64,000 bases of DNA from Pacificibacter marinus. Its GTDB lineage: Bacteria; Pseudomonadota; Alphaproteobacteria; Rhodobacterales; Rhodobacteraceae. Shown in pieces: positions 24,664 through 35,229 of this stretch. The translations under genes were made by a program, and so were the position numbers. The stretch spans positions 124,001 to 188,000 of the forward strand of contig NZ_FNZV01000003.1 of the NCBI RefSeq assembly GCF_900109555.1, in the 5' to 3' direction. Within the stretch, counting starts at the first letter, position 1. Every line of letters begins with the position of its first letter. The notes beneath the pieces are model-generated. The model had not been told where the DNA came from and ran no database searches. It was given only the letters and a program-made list of their open reading frames with translations.

Positions 24664-25300
24664 ACAGCACCTTTGCCTCTTCTAATGTATCAAACATATG
24701 CAGTTTTCCTTTGCGCAGGACGGCCGCTGACCTACAAAACTTTTCCAAAGTGGATGCCTGATGGGACACAACAATGATTGTTGCTTTCTCTAATCTTTCA
24801 CGCAAGATTGCGCCAGCTTTACGGTTAAATTCCACATCAGCGGTAGAGGGCATGCCTTCGTCGATCAAGTAGATATCAAAATCGAGCGCCAATAGTAGCG
24901 CAAACGACAATCGTGCCCGCATCCCCGATGAATAGGTACCCACAGGCATATCGAAATACTCATCGATTCCACACAACCAGCGGCAAAATGCTTCGACGTA
25001 ATCTGGATCAAGATCGTAGAGCTGTGCGATAAAGCGCACATTTTCACGGCCCGTATGTTTGCCGATCAGCCCGCCCATGAACCCCAATGGAAATGACACG
25101 CGCGCCCCGCGGCGAATTTCGCCTTCGTCGGGTTTTTCCAAGCCGCTCATCATATTGATAATTGTGGTTTTGCCCGTGCCGTTGGGGGCCAAAATGCCAA
25201 GCGAATTGCCAAGCTCCACCCGAAAGGATGCTTGGTCAAGGATCACCTTGCGCTGTGTGCCCGTCCAAAAGGACTTGCTGACATTATCAAACTCGAGCAT
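24647..25300 (-). CDS. kpsT: Capsule polysaccharide ABC transporter ATP-binding protein, KpsT-like
   Basis: A 217-residue ABC ATPase of the polysaccharide-export group. It has a Walker A of the form GILAPNGTGKTT, a signature region YSSGMRARLSFALLLALDFD in place of LSGGQ (characteristic of KpsT/TagH-type exporters), Walker B DIYLIDEGM and the switch histidine in VVSHQ. GAGGCGAA lies before the ATG at 25300; an in-frame start further upstream (25327) is less supported. It pairs with kpsE, but the permease KpsM is not adjacent: the next gene upstream is nhaA. KpsM must be elsewhere if the exporter works. Confidence 0.88.
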   Translation of the reverse strand: MLEFDNVSKSFWTGTQRKVILDQASFRVELGNSLGILAPNGTGKTTIINMMSGLEKPDEGEIRRGARVSFPLGFMGGLIGKHTGRENVRFIAQLYDLDPDYVEAFCRWLCGIDEYFDMPVGTYSSGMRARLSFALLLALDFDIYLIDEGMPSTADVEFNRKAGAILRERLEKATIIVVSHQASTLEKFCRSAAVLRKGKLHMFDTLEEAKVLYDYQA

Positions 25301-25433
25301 GGATTCGCCTCGAAACTGCTTTCTCATTTATCCTTAACGGACTTTTATAGATGAGAATGCTACTTATTAAATGAGACGACATTATGACTTTAACAGAGCG
25401 TTTAATCCACCTGCGACAGCGGCTCTGATACAA

Positions 25434-25469
25434 AAATGAGGCCAAACTCGCAAGAATTTGACCTCATTT
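25434..25469 (-). terminator. Rho-independent terminator after nhaA
   Basis: AAATGAGG(T/C)CAAA arms pair across about ten bases with one wobble. On the minus strand the stem is followed by a run of T (25436-25432). It lies about 30 bases after the nhaA stop codon. Confidence 0.8.
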
Positions 25470-25499
25470 GATAGGGAATGCGACAGAAGCGCAGGTGGT

Positions 25500-26780
25500 T
25501 TAGTAGGATTGCTTTTGAACGCGGCACAGTTTGCCCGCGATGATCGATATCCCTGCCGCAGCGAATGAGAATAATGCACCCATTTTTGCAGCGTCTTGTA
25601 CCGGCGCGCCGTGCAGCATTGTTGAACTGTCAAAGGCGACTGAGGCAATAAACAACGATACGGTAAACCCGATCGCCGCCACACAGCCGATGACGAACAA
25701 ATCTATGGTGCGCATCCCTGCTGGAAGCCCGAGTTTGAACACATGGGCCGCAAGTGCGCCCATCAATAGAATACCCAATGGTTTTCCGATTAAAAGACCC
25801 GCTAGCACCAACCAAGTTGGTTCGCCGATCGCGTTAAATTCAACGCCAGCATTCAAAAGGCCAAAGAAGAACAAGATAATTTCAACAGGCACCTTGAGCT
25901 TGTGCTCGATGTCGTTCAACAGATCGCTTAGGTGCTCTTCTGCAGCAGCAAAAATACCGAACGCACGGTCCGCATGTGGGATCGTTGGTACGATGGGAAG
26001 CAGACCCAAAGCAGGGTGAATACCCGCCATCATAAAGCCGTACCAAGACAGGCAGGCCGCAACGAGGTAAGGCCAGAAATGCAGTTTTTGACGGACCCAA
26101 GTAGAGTTCGCGCGCAATTCATTGCCGCGGTCTAATTTGCGTGGCAACCAATTGGCCAAGAAAAACACGGTCAAAGCGGCAAAGGCAGATAAAAGCAACC
26201 ATTCGACAGCCAATTCAGAGCTTGGATAGAAGATAGCCAAAATCACAAGGCCCGCTGCGTCATCTGCGATGGCAAGCAACAACAAGAACCGAATGGCAGG
26301 GTGACCAGCACCAAAGACGATGCGTCCAACGAGATATGCGAATGCGATGTCTGTTGCGACAGGCACAGCCCAGCCGTTTTTCACTGCATCATAGGTGTCA
26401 GACCCAAGCACCGCAGCAAGGCCGAGATACACAAGGATCGGACCGACCATACCGCCAAAGGTCGCAACCAGAGGTGTGGCCGCTTTTTTACCCCGCAGAG
26501 AGCCGTTTTTCAAAATCACGGCTTCCCAAACTTCTTTGGCAGCAATGGCAAAGAAAAACGCCATCAAGAGATCGTTAAACAGGTAATGGAGCGTCAAAGT
26601 GCGATGAACATGTCCCGTGTCATCCAGATGCGGGTGGCCGATGAAAAAATCATCAACGATGACGAAATCCACCATCGCATGATAGGAATTGACGTCAACG
26701 TTTGCCCAGACCAGCGCAATTATCGCGCCGATAATCAACAGCAATGAATAGCCGGTTACAAAATTCCACACTCTGTACAT
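25500..26780 (-). CDS. nhaA: Na+/H+ antiporter NhaA
   Basis: A 426-residue inner-membrane antiporter with about 12 helices. The signature region is visible: VAVATDIAFAYLVG in the form AVPVATDIAFAYLVGRIVFG, followed by LLLLAIADDAAGLVILAIFY. The latter holds the two adjacent aspartates that bind sodium and protons in NhaA. The late helix NAGVEF and GKPLGI also match. It exports Na+ in exchange for protons and suits a marine lifestyle. The gene stands alone, with its own terminator; the 150 bases upstream should contain the promoter. Slightly longer than E. coli NhaA (388 residues), mostly in the amino-terminal loop (FFIGHPHLDDTG). Confidence 0.93.
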   Translation of the reverse strand: MYRVWNFVTGYSLLLIIGAIIALVWANVDVNSYHAMVDFVIVDDFFIGHPHLDDTGHVHRTLTLHYLFNDLLMAFFFAIAAKEVWEAVILKNGSLRGKKAATPLVATFGGMVGPILVYLGLAAVLGSDTYDAVKNGWAVPVATDIAFAYLVGRIVFGAGHPAIRFLLLLAIADDAAGLVILAIFYPSSELAVEWLLLSAFAALTVFFLANWLPRKLDRGNELRANSTWVRQKLHFWPYLVAACLSWYGFMMAGIHPALGLLPIVPTIPHADRAFGIFAAAEEHLSDLLNDIEHKLKVPVEIILFFFGLLNAGVEFNAIGEPTWLVLAGLLIGKPLGILLMGALAAHVFKLGLPAGMRTIDLFVIGCVAAIGFTVSLFIASVAFDSSTMLHGAPVQDAAKMGALFSFAAAGISIIAGKLCRVQKQSY

Positions 26781-26931
26781 TTTTAGACCTCCAGACCCTA
26801 TTGGGGTTCACTTATTTTGTTCTGCCTCAAATACGACACGGGGCTAGGCCGTGCAAGAGATGATGCCCTCAAGATGTGGCTTGGTATACGCTAATCGCTT
26901 GGTATTTTGATGATTTTGACCTAATTTACCT

Positions 26932-27519
26932 GTGATGCAACTGCTTCAAGACATACAAAACTGTACCTTATGTGCGGGTCGCTTTGCCGCCACGCAGACG
27001 GCGCATGCGCCACGACCAGTGCCGTGGTTTCAGCCGACCGCGCGTATTTTGATCGCAGGTCAAGCTCCGGGCGCGCGGGTGCAAGCCCATCCCAGCGGAC
27101 GCCCTTTTGTGGATCGATCCGGCGATAGGTTGCGGGTATGGCTTGGGGTGGACGAAGATACATTTTATGATCAAAACCGTATTGCGATTGTGCCGATGGC
27201 GTTTTGTTTTCCCGGCTATGACACCAAGGGATCAGACCTGCCGCCACCGCCTCTGTGCCGTGCGACATGGCATGCTCAGGTGATGCAGTCTTTGCCGCAT
27301 GTGCAATTGGTGCTGCCTGTTGGGCTGTTTGCGCAAAAGTATCATCTGGGGGCAAAGACAAACCTGACAGACACAGTGGCCGCATGGAAAACTTATGCTC
27401 CGCGCGCCTTTCCCTTGCCTCATCCATCGTGGCGCAATACGGGTTGGATTAAGAAACACCCGTGGTTCGAGGCCGAGTTGCTACCGAGCTTACGTCAGCG
27501 GGTTGAGGAGCTTTTATGA
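26932..27519 (+). CDS. Uracil-DNA glycosylase family protein
   Basis: A 195-residue member of the uracil-DNA glycosylase superfamily. It has the active-site segment GQAPGARVQAHPSGRPFVDRSGDRL (the GxAPG and GRPF motifs, the latter followed by SG), the strand VLPVGLFAQ, and the late PLPHPSWRN motif, corresponding to the DNA-intercalating H-P-S. Two cysteines open the protein (CTLC) but the full four-cysteine iron-sulfur set of family 4/5 is not evident; only C-x2-C is clear. It should remove uracil or a related damaged base. The start could be GTG 26932 or ATG 26935. The next gene overlaps by 4 bases (ATGA). Confidence 0.82.
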   Translation: MMQLLQDIQNCTLCAGRFAATQTAHAPRPVPWFQPTARILIAGQAPGARVQAHPSGRPFVDRSGDRLRVWLGVDEDTFYDQNRIAIVPMAFCFPGYDTKGSDLPPPPLCRATWHAQVMQSLPHVQLVLPVGLFAQKYHLGAKTNLTDTVAAWKTYAPRAFPLPHPSWRNTGWIKKHPWFEAELLPSLRQRVEELL

Positions 27520-28319
27520 CTGACCAAATACCATCTGATGCCACCCCCATTGATCTGGCCCACGCCGCGATGGAAGCCGCCCCCAACGACGACGCACAGC
27601 GCTTGCGATTTTTTGAACGTCTGGCGGATGGCGAGTTGTTTTTGCTGTTAGACGCTGAACCGATAGGGGATGGACCGATTGAACCGCGCGTGTTCCCAGT
27701 CGAGGATCAAAACTACGTTTTGGTGTTTGACCGCGAGCAACGCTTGGCAGAATTTGCGGGCTCTGCGCCCTATGCCGCTTTGTCTGGTCGTGTGTTGGCG
27801 CAGATGCTTGCGGGGCAGGGCATTGGTTTAGGGGTGAACCTGACGGTTGCGCCCTCGGAACTGTTGCTGCCGCCCGAGGCTATGGATTGGCTCAAAGACA
27901 CGTTGGCGCATGCCCCCACCGAAGCCGAAGCCAAACCCGAAGAAATCACTCCGCCGCATGGCTTGCCCGAACAATTGATCACGGCTTTGGATGCAAAGCT
28001 CGCGATTGCAGGGGGGCTTGCACGGGTCGCTTACTTGGCGGGCGTCACTTATGAAGGCGGCGCGAAATCACATCTTTTGGCCTATGTCGATCACATGCCA
28101 GGGTCTGAAGGCGCGCTGGCGCAACTGGTCGCGGAATCGCTGACCTTTTCAGGTATTGAGGCGGGCGCTTTGGATGTGGCGTTTTTCGCACCAAGTGATC
28201 CGATGTGTGCAAAGCTTGCGCGGCACGGATTGCGCTTTGATTTGCCAGTACCAGAATCGCAGTCCACTGGCCCGTCTGCCCCCGGAATGGATCCGAACAA
28301 ACCGCCTATTTTACGCTAA
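27516..28319 (+). CDS. SseB-family protein
   Basis: The 267-residue soluble protein fits the SseB domain family: it opens with a helical region (IDLAHAAMEAAPNDDAQRLRFFERLADGELFLLLD), then repeated beta-alpha units (RVFPVEDQNYVLVFDREQRLAEF), and a C-terminal SseB-like domain (GLPEQLITALDAKL onward). No signal peptide or membrane segment. It overlaps the glycosylase stop by 4 bases and is probably co-translated with it. SseB proteins were named for enhanced serine sensitivity, but the function is not established, so no specific role is claimed. The C-terminal tail is proline-rich. Confidence 0.72.
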   Translation: MTDQIPSDATPIDLAHAAMEAAPNDDAQRLRFFERLADGELFLLLDAEPIGDGPIEPRVFPVEDQNYVLVFDREQRLAEFAGSAPYAALSGRVLAQMLAGQGIGLGVNLTVAPSELLLPPEAMDWLKDTLAHAPTEAEAKPEEITPPHGLPEQLITALDAKLAIAGGLARVAYLAGVTYEGGAKSHLLAYVDHMPGSEGALAQLVAESLTFSGIEAGALDVAFFAPSDPMCAKLARHGLRFDLPVPESQSTGPSAPGMDPNKPPILR

Positions 28320-28368
28320 GTTTAAAGTCGTGCAAAATCAACGCGGTTGAGTTTAATAACCAGTGGAG

Positions 28369-29301
28369 TTAATAGCCCGTGGTGCGGTCAACAAGATGCC
28401 GCAATGGCTGGCCTGTCTCGCCGCGTTTTATATTGTCTGCGATCACTTGAGATGCGGTATCAGCCCGCGTTTCTGCTGCAATATGCGGCGTGACCGTGAC
28501 GTTAGGGCGGTGCCAAAACGGGTGATCTTGGGGCAAAGGTTCGATGCGAAATACATCCAGCGTGGCATGGCCAATCTGGCCTGTGTCCAAGGCTGACAAA
28601 AGCGCATCATCATCAATCAACGCTCCACGCCCCGGATTTAGGATCACCGCGCCTTTGGGCATCAGCGCCAAAGTTTGCGCGTTGAGAGTGTTTTGTGTTG
28701 CCATGGTGTTTGGTAGCAATAGCACACAAATTTCTGCGGTCGCCAGCGCGCGCTGCAATCCGTCAGGACCATGTTCACACGTGATGCCTTGGATCGTCTT
28801 GGCGCTGCGTGACCACCCCGTGACGTTAAATCCCAACTGCGCCAAAGCCTGCGCTGCTGCGGCCCCAAGCATGCCCAAACCCAAAATTGTGATATGTCGG
28901 TCGCGCGCCAACGGTGGCGTGGTTTGATCCCACACGCCGCGCAACCCGTGAATGTGGCGGTCCATCCCCAGATGGTGCCGCATGACATGCCCGACAACCC
29001 ATTCGGTCATGCCCAACTGCAATCCGTCATCGACCATACGGCACAAGGGCTGCGTTAAAGTGGTGTTTGATACAATGGTTTCGACCCCAGCCCACAAACT
29101 TAAAACAGCTTTTGTGCGCGTGAAGGGGGTGAAATCCGTTAAAGATGGGTTCGGGGCATAGACAATATAATCGGTGTCTTGCGCAGGCATGTCGGGGCTG
29201 ACCTGCGCCTCAATACCACACTCTGTAAGCGCTTGGTGCAGTGCGCCTTTGTATCTGTCCCAAAGTTTCGGTGGTGCAGAGAAAAGAATGTTCAACGTCA
29301 T
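28369..29301 (-). CDS. ghrA: Glyoxylate/hydroxypyruvate reductase A-like 2-hydroxyacid dehydrogenase
   Basis: A 310-residue D-2-hydroxyacid dehydrogenase. Features are HHLGMDRHI, the nucleotide motif ILGLGMLGAAAAQALAQLG, the catalytic arginine in ILNPGRGALIDDDAL, the catalytic glutamate in FRIEPLPQDHPFW and the histidine in VTPHIAAET. The R-E-H triad is complete. GhrA reduces glyoxylate and hydroxypyruvate with NADPH. Start at 29301 (ATG ACG TTG) with TGAGGC upstream; the in-frame TTG at 29313 is not favoured. It begins 15 bases after the rodA stop, so the cell-shape operon may read into it. Confidence 0.88.
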   Translation of the reverse strand: MTLNILFSAPPKLWDRYKGALHQALTECGIEAQVSPDMPAQDTDYIVYAPNPSLTDFTPFTRTKAVLSLWAGVETIVSNTTLTQPLCRMVDDGLQLGMTEWVVGHVMRHHLGMDRHIHGLRGVWDQTTPPLARDRHITILGLGMLGAAAAQALAQLGFNVTGWSRSAKTIQGITCEHGPDGLQRALATAEICVLLLPNTMATQNTLNAQTLALMPKGAVILNPGRGALIDDDALLSALDTGQIGHATLDVFRIEPLPQDHPFWHRPNVTVTPHIAAETRADTASQVIADNIKRGETGQPLRHLVDRTTGY

Positions 29302-29316
29302 GCTGTGCCTCAAGTG

Positions 29317-30465
29317 TTAGGATTTTGTACGTGGACGGTGGATGTGCGCCGATTGCACGATGCCAAAGGCGACCATCAACACCAGCATGGCGGACCCACC
29401 ATAGGACACCATAGGCAACGGTACGCCCACAACCGGCGCAAGGCCCATCACCATCGACATGTTAACAGCGAAAAACAAAAAGAACGTGGCCGCGATACCA
29501 ATGGTCACCAAAGCACCAAAGCGATCTTTGTTGTTCATCGCGGAAATCAAACAAAAGATCACGATCCCCGCGTAGAGCATGAGTAGTGAAATACCGCCTA
29601 AAAAGCCAAACTCTTCGGCGAGCGTGGTGAAAATGAAGTCGGTGTGTTTTTCTGGTAAAAAGTTCAATCGCGACTGTGTGCCTTGCATAAATCCGCGCCC
29701 TGTCCAGCCGCCCGACCCCAAGGCGATTTTGGATTGTGTGATGTGATACCCCGCGCCCAATGGATCGCTTGACGGATCAAGAAAGGTGTCGATGCGGCGG
29801 TATTGATAGTCTTTCAACAATTGCCACGGCGTGCCGCGTGAGGAAAAGACAAAGGTCACCAACGTGCCGCCCATGGCGGCAATCGCGCCAAAATACCACC
29901 AACTGACACCTGCAGCAAACATCACAATTGCGCCACCGAACACCAGCAAAAGCGAGGTGCCAAGATCGGGTTGTTTGAGCACCAAAGCCGTGGGCAGCAA
30001 GATCAAAAACACAGGGATCGCCACCCACAAAGGGTGTGATACTTTTTTGATGTCCAGCCAGTCATAATAGCCTGCAAGCAGCATCACGAGTGTGATTTTC
30101 ATCAACTCTGACGGTTGCAATCGCATAAAGCCAAGATCGATCCAGCGCTGGGCGCCCATGCCGACATCACCGAAAAATTCGACCACAAGCAGCAAGACCA
30201 GCGACAACACATAGCCCACGCCCGCCATATTGCGCCAAAACCAAATGGGCACCATGCCGATCATCAGCATCAATCCCAAACCCACACCGAACCGTTTCAT
30301 TTGCGGGGCAGCCCATGGATTGAACGCGCCGCCAGCATTGGAATAGAGCATGATAAAACCGATGCAGGCCACCGCTGTTAAAAGAACAACCAAAGCCCAA
30401 TTCACGAACAAAATTTTTGACAGGCCTGTGGGGACGGTCTTGAGATTGTGCTCTAAATAGCTCAC
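29317..30465 (-). CDS. rodA: Rod-shape-determining glycosyltransferase RodA
   Basis: The 382-residue SEDS-family protein polymerises lipid II in the elongasome with PBP2. About ten transmembrane helices are visible. SEDS hallmarks are the WIDLGFMRLQPSELMKI segment, LKQPDLGTSLLL, and GGWTGRGFMQGTQSRLNFLPEKHTDFIF near the centre, which includes the conserved region around the catalytic aspartate-bearing loop. It overlaps mrdA by 4 bases (ATGA). It is downstream of mreBCD and mrdA in one operon, the usual arrangement in alphaproteobacteria that grow by lateral insertion. Confidence 0.95.
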   Translation of the reverse strand: MSYLEHNLKTVPTGLSKILFVNWALVVLLTAVACIGFIMLYSNAGGAFNPWAAPQMKRFGVGLGLMLMIGMVPIWFWRNMAGVGYVLSLVLLLVVEFFGDVGMGAQRWIDLGFMRLQPSELMKITLVMLLAGYYDWLDIKKVSHPLWVAIPVFLILLPTALVLKQPDLGTSLLLVFGGAIVMFAAGVSWWYFGAIAAMGGTLVTFVFSSRGTPWQLLKDYQYRRIDTFLDPSSDPLGAGYHITQSKIALGSGGWTGRGFMQGTQSRLNFLPEKHTDFIFTTLAEEFGFLGGISLLMLYAGIVIFCLISAMNNKDRFGALVTIGIAATFFLFFAVNMSMVMGLAPVVGVPLPMVSYGGSAMLVLMVAFGIVQSAHIHRPRTKS

Positions 30466-32381
30466 GCATTGCTCCTTTTTGTGGCATTGTCGCCATCCGT
30501 GCGCAGTGGCAAGGCATCAAGAAGCGTCTTGATCGTCCCGCGCTGCGATTGCGGATATGAGGCCAAAGGTGGCACCGCGCCATGCAGGGCAAAAAGCATC
30601 AAATCGCGCGCAACAGGGGCTGCGGCCGTTGATCCGCCGCCGCCATGTTCAATCACCACAGACACAGCGTATTTAGGTGCATCATGGGGGGCAAAGGCCA
30701 CAAAAAGCGCGTGGTCGCGTTCTTCCCAAGGGACGTTTTTGTTGTTCACAACAGCGTTGCGCGTTTGACTGGTGCCCGTCTTGCCCGCCAGCCGCATTCC
30801 ATCTGTAACGATGCGCGAACTATAGGCCGTCCCGCGATTACTGTTGGATACTTCATACATGCCTTGGCGCACGGACCTAAGCATATTTTCGTTGATATTT
30901 AACGGCCCGCCGCTTTTGATTGGCTGTTCTACCCCATCAATGGATTTGATCAGGCGCGGAACAATTTCACGCCCTGTTGCCAATCGAGATGTCATCACGG
31001 CAAGCTGCATTGGCGTTGTCAGCACAAAGCCTTGGCCAATTGACGCATTCAAACTGTCACCGATCACCCAATCCGCACCGCGATTGTCACGTTTCCATTG
31101 TTTGTCGGGCATCAAACCCGACGACATGCCAGGAAGCGGCAGATCGTATTCTTCGCCCAAGCCCAGTCTTCGACCCATTGCGGCAATATTTTCAATGCCC
31201 GCACGTTGGGCCATTTCGTAGTAATAGACGTCGCAAGAATGTCTGAGCGAGCCAGTGAGATTGATGTTGCCGTGCCCCGCTCTTTTCCAACAGTGAAACC
31301 GGCGGCCGCCGACCTCTGTATGGCCCATGCAGCGCACTGTTTCATCAGGGGTCACAACGCCCGCTTCCAACGCGGCCAGCGCGGTCACCATTTTAAAGGT
31401 TGAACCGGGTGGATAGGCACCTTGGACAGACTTCGATGGCAAGGGTCTATAAATGTTTTCAAGCAAGGCATTGTAATTGATGATAGAAATACCGCGCACA
31501 AACAGATTTGGGTCAAAGGCGGGTGTTGATCCTGCGGCCAAAATATCGCCTGTTTCGACATCCATAATGACCGCTGATGCGCTTTCGCCAGCAAGCCGCG
31601 CTTGCACAAAGTTTTGCAACTGGTGATCAAGGGTCAATTGCAGATTGTTGCCTGCGATCCCTTCTTTGCGTTCAAGCTCGCGAATGATCCGACCGTGTAC
31701 GTTTTGTTCAACCCGCACCGTGCCAGCATTGCCGCGCAACGTGTCTTCCATCATTTTTTCCACACCGGACTTGCCGATGGGAAATTTGGGAATGCGCATT
31801 AAGGGATCAATGTGATCCATACGCGATAGATCATAACTCGACACGGGGCCGACATACCCAATGAGATGGGCAAAATCGTCTTTGAGAGGATAATCACGAG
31901 ACAGGCCAACCTCGGGCGACACGCCCGGCAACGCGGGGGCATTGGCCGCCACAGTGGAAAAAGCTTCCCATGTGAGACGGTCTAAAATGGTTACAGGTGC
32001 AGAAGGCCCCGCATTTTTAAGTTCCTTGCGGACGCGATCTTGGTCGTCTTGGGTTAAGCCAATCAACGTCTCAAGCTCGGCCAGAACCATATCCAGTTGG
32101 CTTGCATCCTCTTTACGGATCACGATCCGAAAGGTTTGTTCATTTTCGGCAATCACGGTGCCTGAGCGGTCGTAAATCAATCCGCGTGCAGGGGGTAAAA
32201 GATGGATTTTTAGACGGTTTTCATCGGCCAAAAGCCGGAACTCTTCTGCTTGATCCACCTGCATATAGCGCATGCGCAACCCCAAAGCGCCCATAAAGAC
32301 AAGCTGCGACCCGCCTAAAAACAGCGTACGTCGCGTGAGTTTTTTTGCGCTTTCAGCGGTGTCTGCGGGGGAACGTCTCAT
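30462..32381 (-). CDS. mrdA: Penicillin-binding protein 2 (peptidoglycan transpeptidase)
   Basis: A 639-residue class B PBP. One membrane helix (LFLGGSQLVFMGALGL) is followed by the pedestal domain and the transpeptidase domain. The active-site serine lies in PPGSTFK (S-x-x-K), the second motif is S-C-D (RHSCDVYYY), and the third is AGKTGTS. It cross-links peptidoglycan during elongation with RodA. The gene overlaps both neighbours by 4 bases (ATGA), which signals tight translational coupling in the mreBCD-mrdA-rodA operon. All key residues are present, so it should be active. Confidence 0.95.
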   Translation of the reverse strand: MRRSPADTAESAKKLTRRTLFLGGSQLVFMGALGLRMRYMQVDQAEEFRLLADENRLKIHLLPPARGLIYDRSGTVIAENEQTFRIVIRKEDASQLDMVLAELETLIGLTQDDQDRVRKELKNAGPSAPVTILDRLTWEAFSTVAANAPALPGVSPEVGLSRDYPLKDDFAHLIGYVGPVSSYDLSRMDHIDPLMRIPKFPIGKSGVEKMMEDTLRGNAGTVRVEQNVHGRIIRELERKEGIAGNNLQLTLDHQLQNFVQARLAGESASAVIMDVETGDILAAGSTPAFDPNLFVRGISIINYNALLENIYRPLPSKSVQGAYPPGSTFKMVTALAALEAGVVTPDETVRCMGHTEVGGRRFHCWKRAGHGNINLTGSLRHSCDVYYYEMAQRAGIENIAAMGRRLGLGEEYDLPLPGMSSGLMPDKQWKRDNRGADWVIGDSLNASIGQGFVLTTPMQLAVMTSRLATGREIVPRLIKSIDGVEQPIKSGGPLNINENMLRSVRQGMYEVSNSNRGTAYSSRIVTDGMRLAGKTGTSQTRNAVVNNKNVPWEERDHALFVAFAPHDAPKYAVSVVIEHGGGGSTAAAPVARDLMLFALHGAVPPLASYPQSQRGTIKTLLDALPLRTDGDNATKRSNA

Positions 32382-32917
32382 CGGGTTTGTCCAATCAACT
32401 CAGCTTCGGCAGTGGAAATTTTCGTCACTCCCATAAGTTTTACCGAAATCAACACGACGAAAGGATAGGCGCAAAATGTGGATATCTGCTGTAAAATTAC
32501 CAAACCAAGTGAAGTTTGCTCGACCATGAAAATACCCAAAGTCAGGCGGTAAAGCACGGCAAGCCCAAGCATCACAACGCCCACGGTGGCCCACTCGACC
32601 AAAAAAGGCATGTCGCGCGACGTGCCTTCGCGGTCGCGCAAGAATTCTAGGGCAAGCACGCTCAAGCCGGCCCAAAGACCGGGCGGCCGCATGTAAACAA
32701 AATCGCCAATTAAAAAGAGACAGCCCACCCAGAAAAGGGGCACATAAGACGGACGGCGCAGCACCCAAGCAAAAGCAAAGGCAAGTACCAGATCAGGGCC
32801 GGGCCAACGCCCTGAACCCACTTCAAGCGGCAAAATGGAAAAGAACAGCACGGTCATAAAGACCAGCGCAAAGCCACCGCGATACAGCCAGTTTTTGACG
32901 ACCCGAGGTTCAATCAT
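32378..32917 (-). CDS. mreD: Rod-shape-determining protein MreD
   Basis: The 179-residue hydrophobic protein has five or six transmembrane helices and the position of MreD between mreC and mrdA. I use the ATG at 32917 (MIEPRVVKNW), which overlaps mreC by 8 bases; the frame extends to 33019 but those residues are arginine-rich and antisense to the mreC end. MreD connects MreC to the SEDS-PBP2 complex. Visible segments are ALVFMTVLFFSILPL, PDLVLAFAFAWVL and FLVEWATVGVVML. The family is poorly conserved, so assignment relies partly on gene order. Confidence 0.88.
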   Translation of the reverse strand: MIEPRVVKNWLYRGGFALVFMTVLFFSILPLEVGSGRWPGPDLVLAFAFAWVLRRPSYVPLFWVGCLFLIGDFVYMRPPGLWAGLSVLALEFLRDREGTSRDMPFLVEWATVGVVMLGLAVLYRLTLGIFMVEQTSLGLVILQQISTFCAYPFVVLISVKLMGVTKISTAEAELIGQTR

Positions 32918-33842
32918 CGGTGCCCTCCGCCGCGGTCTCTGCCTCAGTTGGCGTACCTGCGTCGGGGGTAACGGGGGATGTAATCGGCGCATTGGGCAAG
33001 ATGAGCGACCCCGGGTCAACGATCCGTTCGCCTTTCAGGCTGCGCAAAACCCGCAAATAATCAAGCCGCTCATAGTCGGCGGCCAAAACCACGCGCAATC
33101 TGCGATCTGGCCCAAGGGCCACTTGGCCAATCAACAAACCGGGTGGGAAAATCCCGCCATCGCCCGAGGACACAACCCTGTCACCGGGGCGGACCAATTC
33201 CGGACTTTCAATAAACTCAAGCGGCGGGCGGGCTGTATTGTTGCCGGACAAAATAGCACGTTGCCCAGAGGGCTGAATGGTGACGGGCAAGCGCGAATTG
33301 CTGTCTGTTAGCAAAACAACGCGGGCCGTGTTCGCGCCCAGTCCAGAAATGCGCCCGACAAGTCCGATCCCGTCCATCGTCGCCCAGCCATCAACGATGC
33401 CATCTCGCGATCCGACATTCAAAAGCACAGATTGGCGAAAAGGCGACCCGCTGTCGGCCATCACAACCCCCGTTATATAGGTGTATTTGGGGTCAAGTTG
33501 CACATTGTTGAGATCCAAAAGCTTGGCGTTTTTTTGTTCCAGCTGCAGGGCGGCTTCTTTCCATGCTTGCATCTGGCGCAGTTCGCGGCGCAACTCTTGG
33601 TTTTGTTCGTAAATACGGCTGTAGCTTTGGAAATTCTCGACCATATCCACGGTCTTTGTCACGGGCAGGAGAGCCCATTCAAAGGATGGCACAATACGGT
33701 CAACCATTTGTGCCCGTATACGTTCGACCCGAGGGCTGTCTATACGCCAAAGAACAAAGATACCAAAAAGCACAAACACCAAAAGCGCAGACAAAAGTCT
33801 GCGCAATGGGCGGATGAAGTCATCAGATGTGTCTTTTGCCAC
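32910..33842 (-). CDS. mreC: Rod-shape-determining protein MreC
   Basis: A 310-residue bitopic protein with a single N-terminal membrane helix (LSALLVFVLFGIFVLW), a coiled-coil stretch (YEQNQELRRELRQMQAW) and a periplasmic beta-rich domain with the MreC pattern: GVVMADSGSPFRQSVLLNVG, GLVGRISGLG, and GDGGIFPPGLLIG. It forms filaments that activate PBP2. The start codon is GTG at 33842. The C-terminal 30 residues are Thr/Pro/Glu rich and likely flexible. mreD starts 8 bases inside its end. It is the second gene of the operon, 60 bases after mreB. Confidence 0.93.
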   Translation of the reverse strand: MAKDTSDDFIRPLRRLLSALLVFVLFGIFVLWRIDSPRVERIRAQMVDRIVPSFEWALLPVTKTVDMVENFQSYSRIYEQNQELRRELRQMQAWKEAALQLEQKNAKLLDLNNVQLDPKYTYITGVVMADSGSPFRQSVLLNVGSRDGIVDGWATMDGIGLVGRISGLGANTARVVLLTDSNSRLPVTIQPSGQRAILSGNNTARPPLEFIESPELVRPGDRVVSSGDGGIFPPGLLIGQVALGPDRRLRVVLAADYERLDYLRVLRSLKGERIVDPGSLILPNAPITSPVTPDAGTPTEAETAAEGTDD

Positions 33843-33902
33843 GGTTACTCTGACCCTTTAAGGATCGCAGGCGATAGCGCGAAGTGCGCGCGCGGCAGGC
33901 GA

Positions 33903-35210
<1,308 letters not shown>

Positions 35211-35229
35211 TCACATTTGAGTGAGGTGA

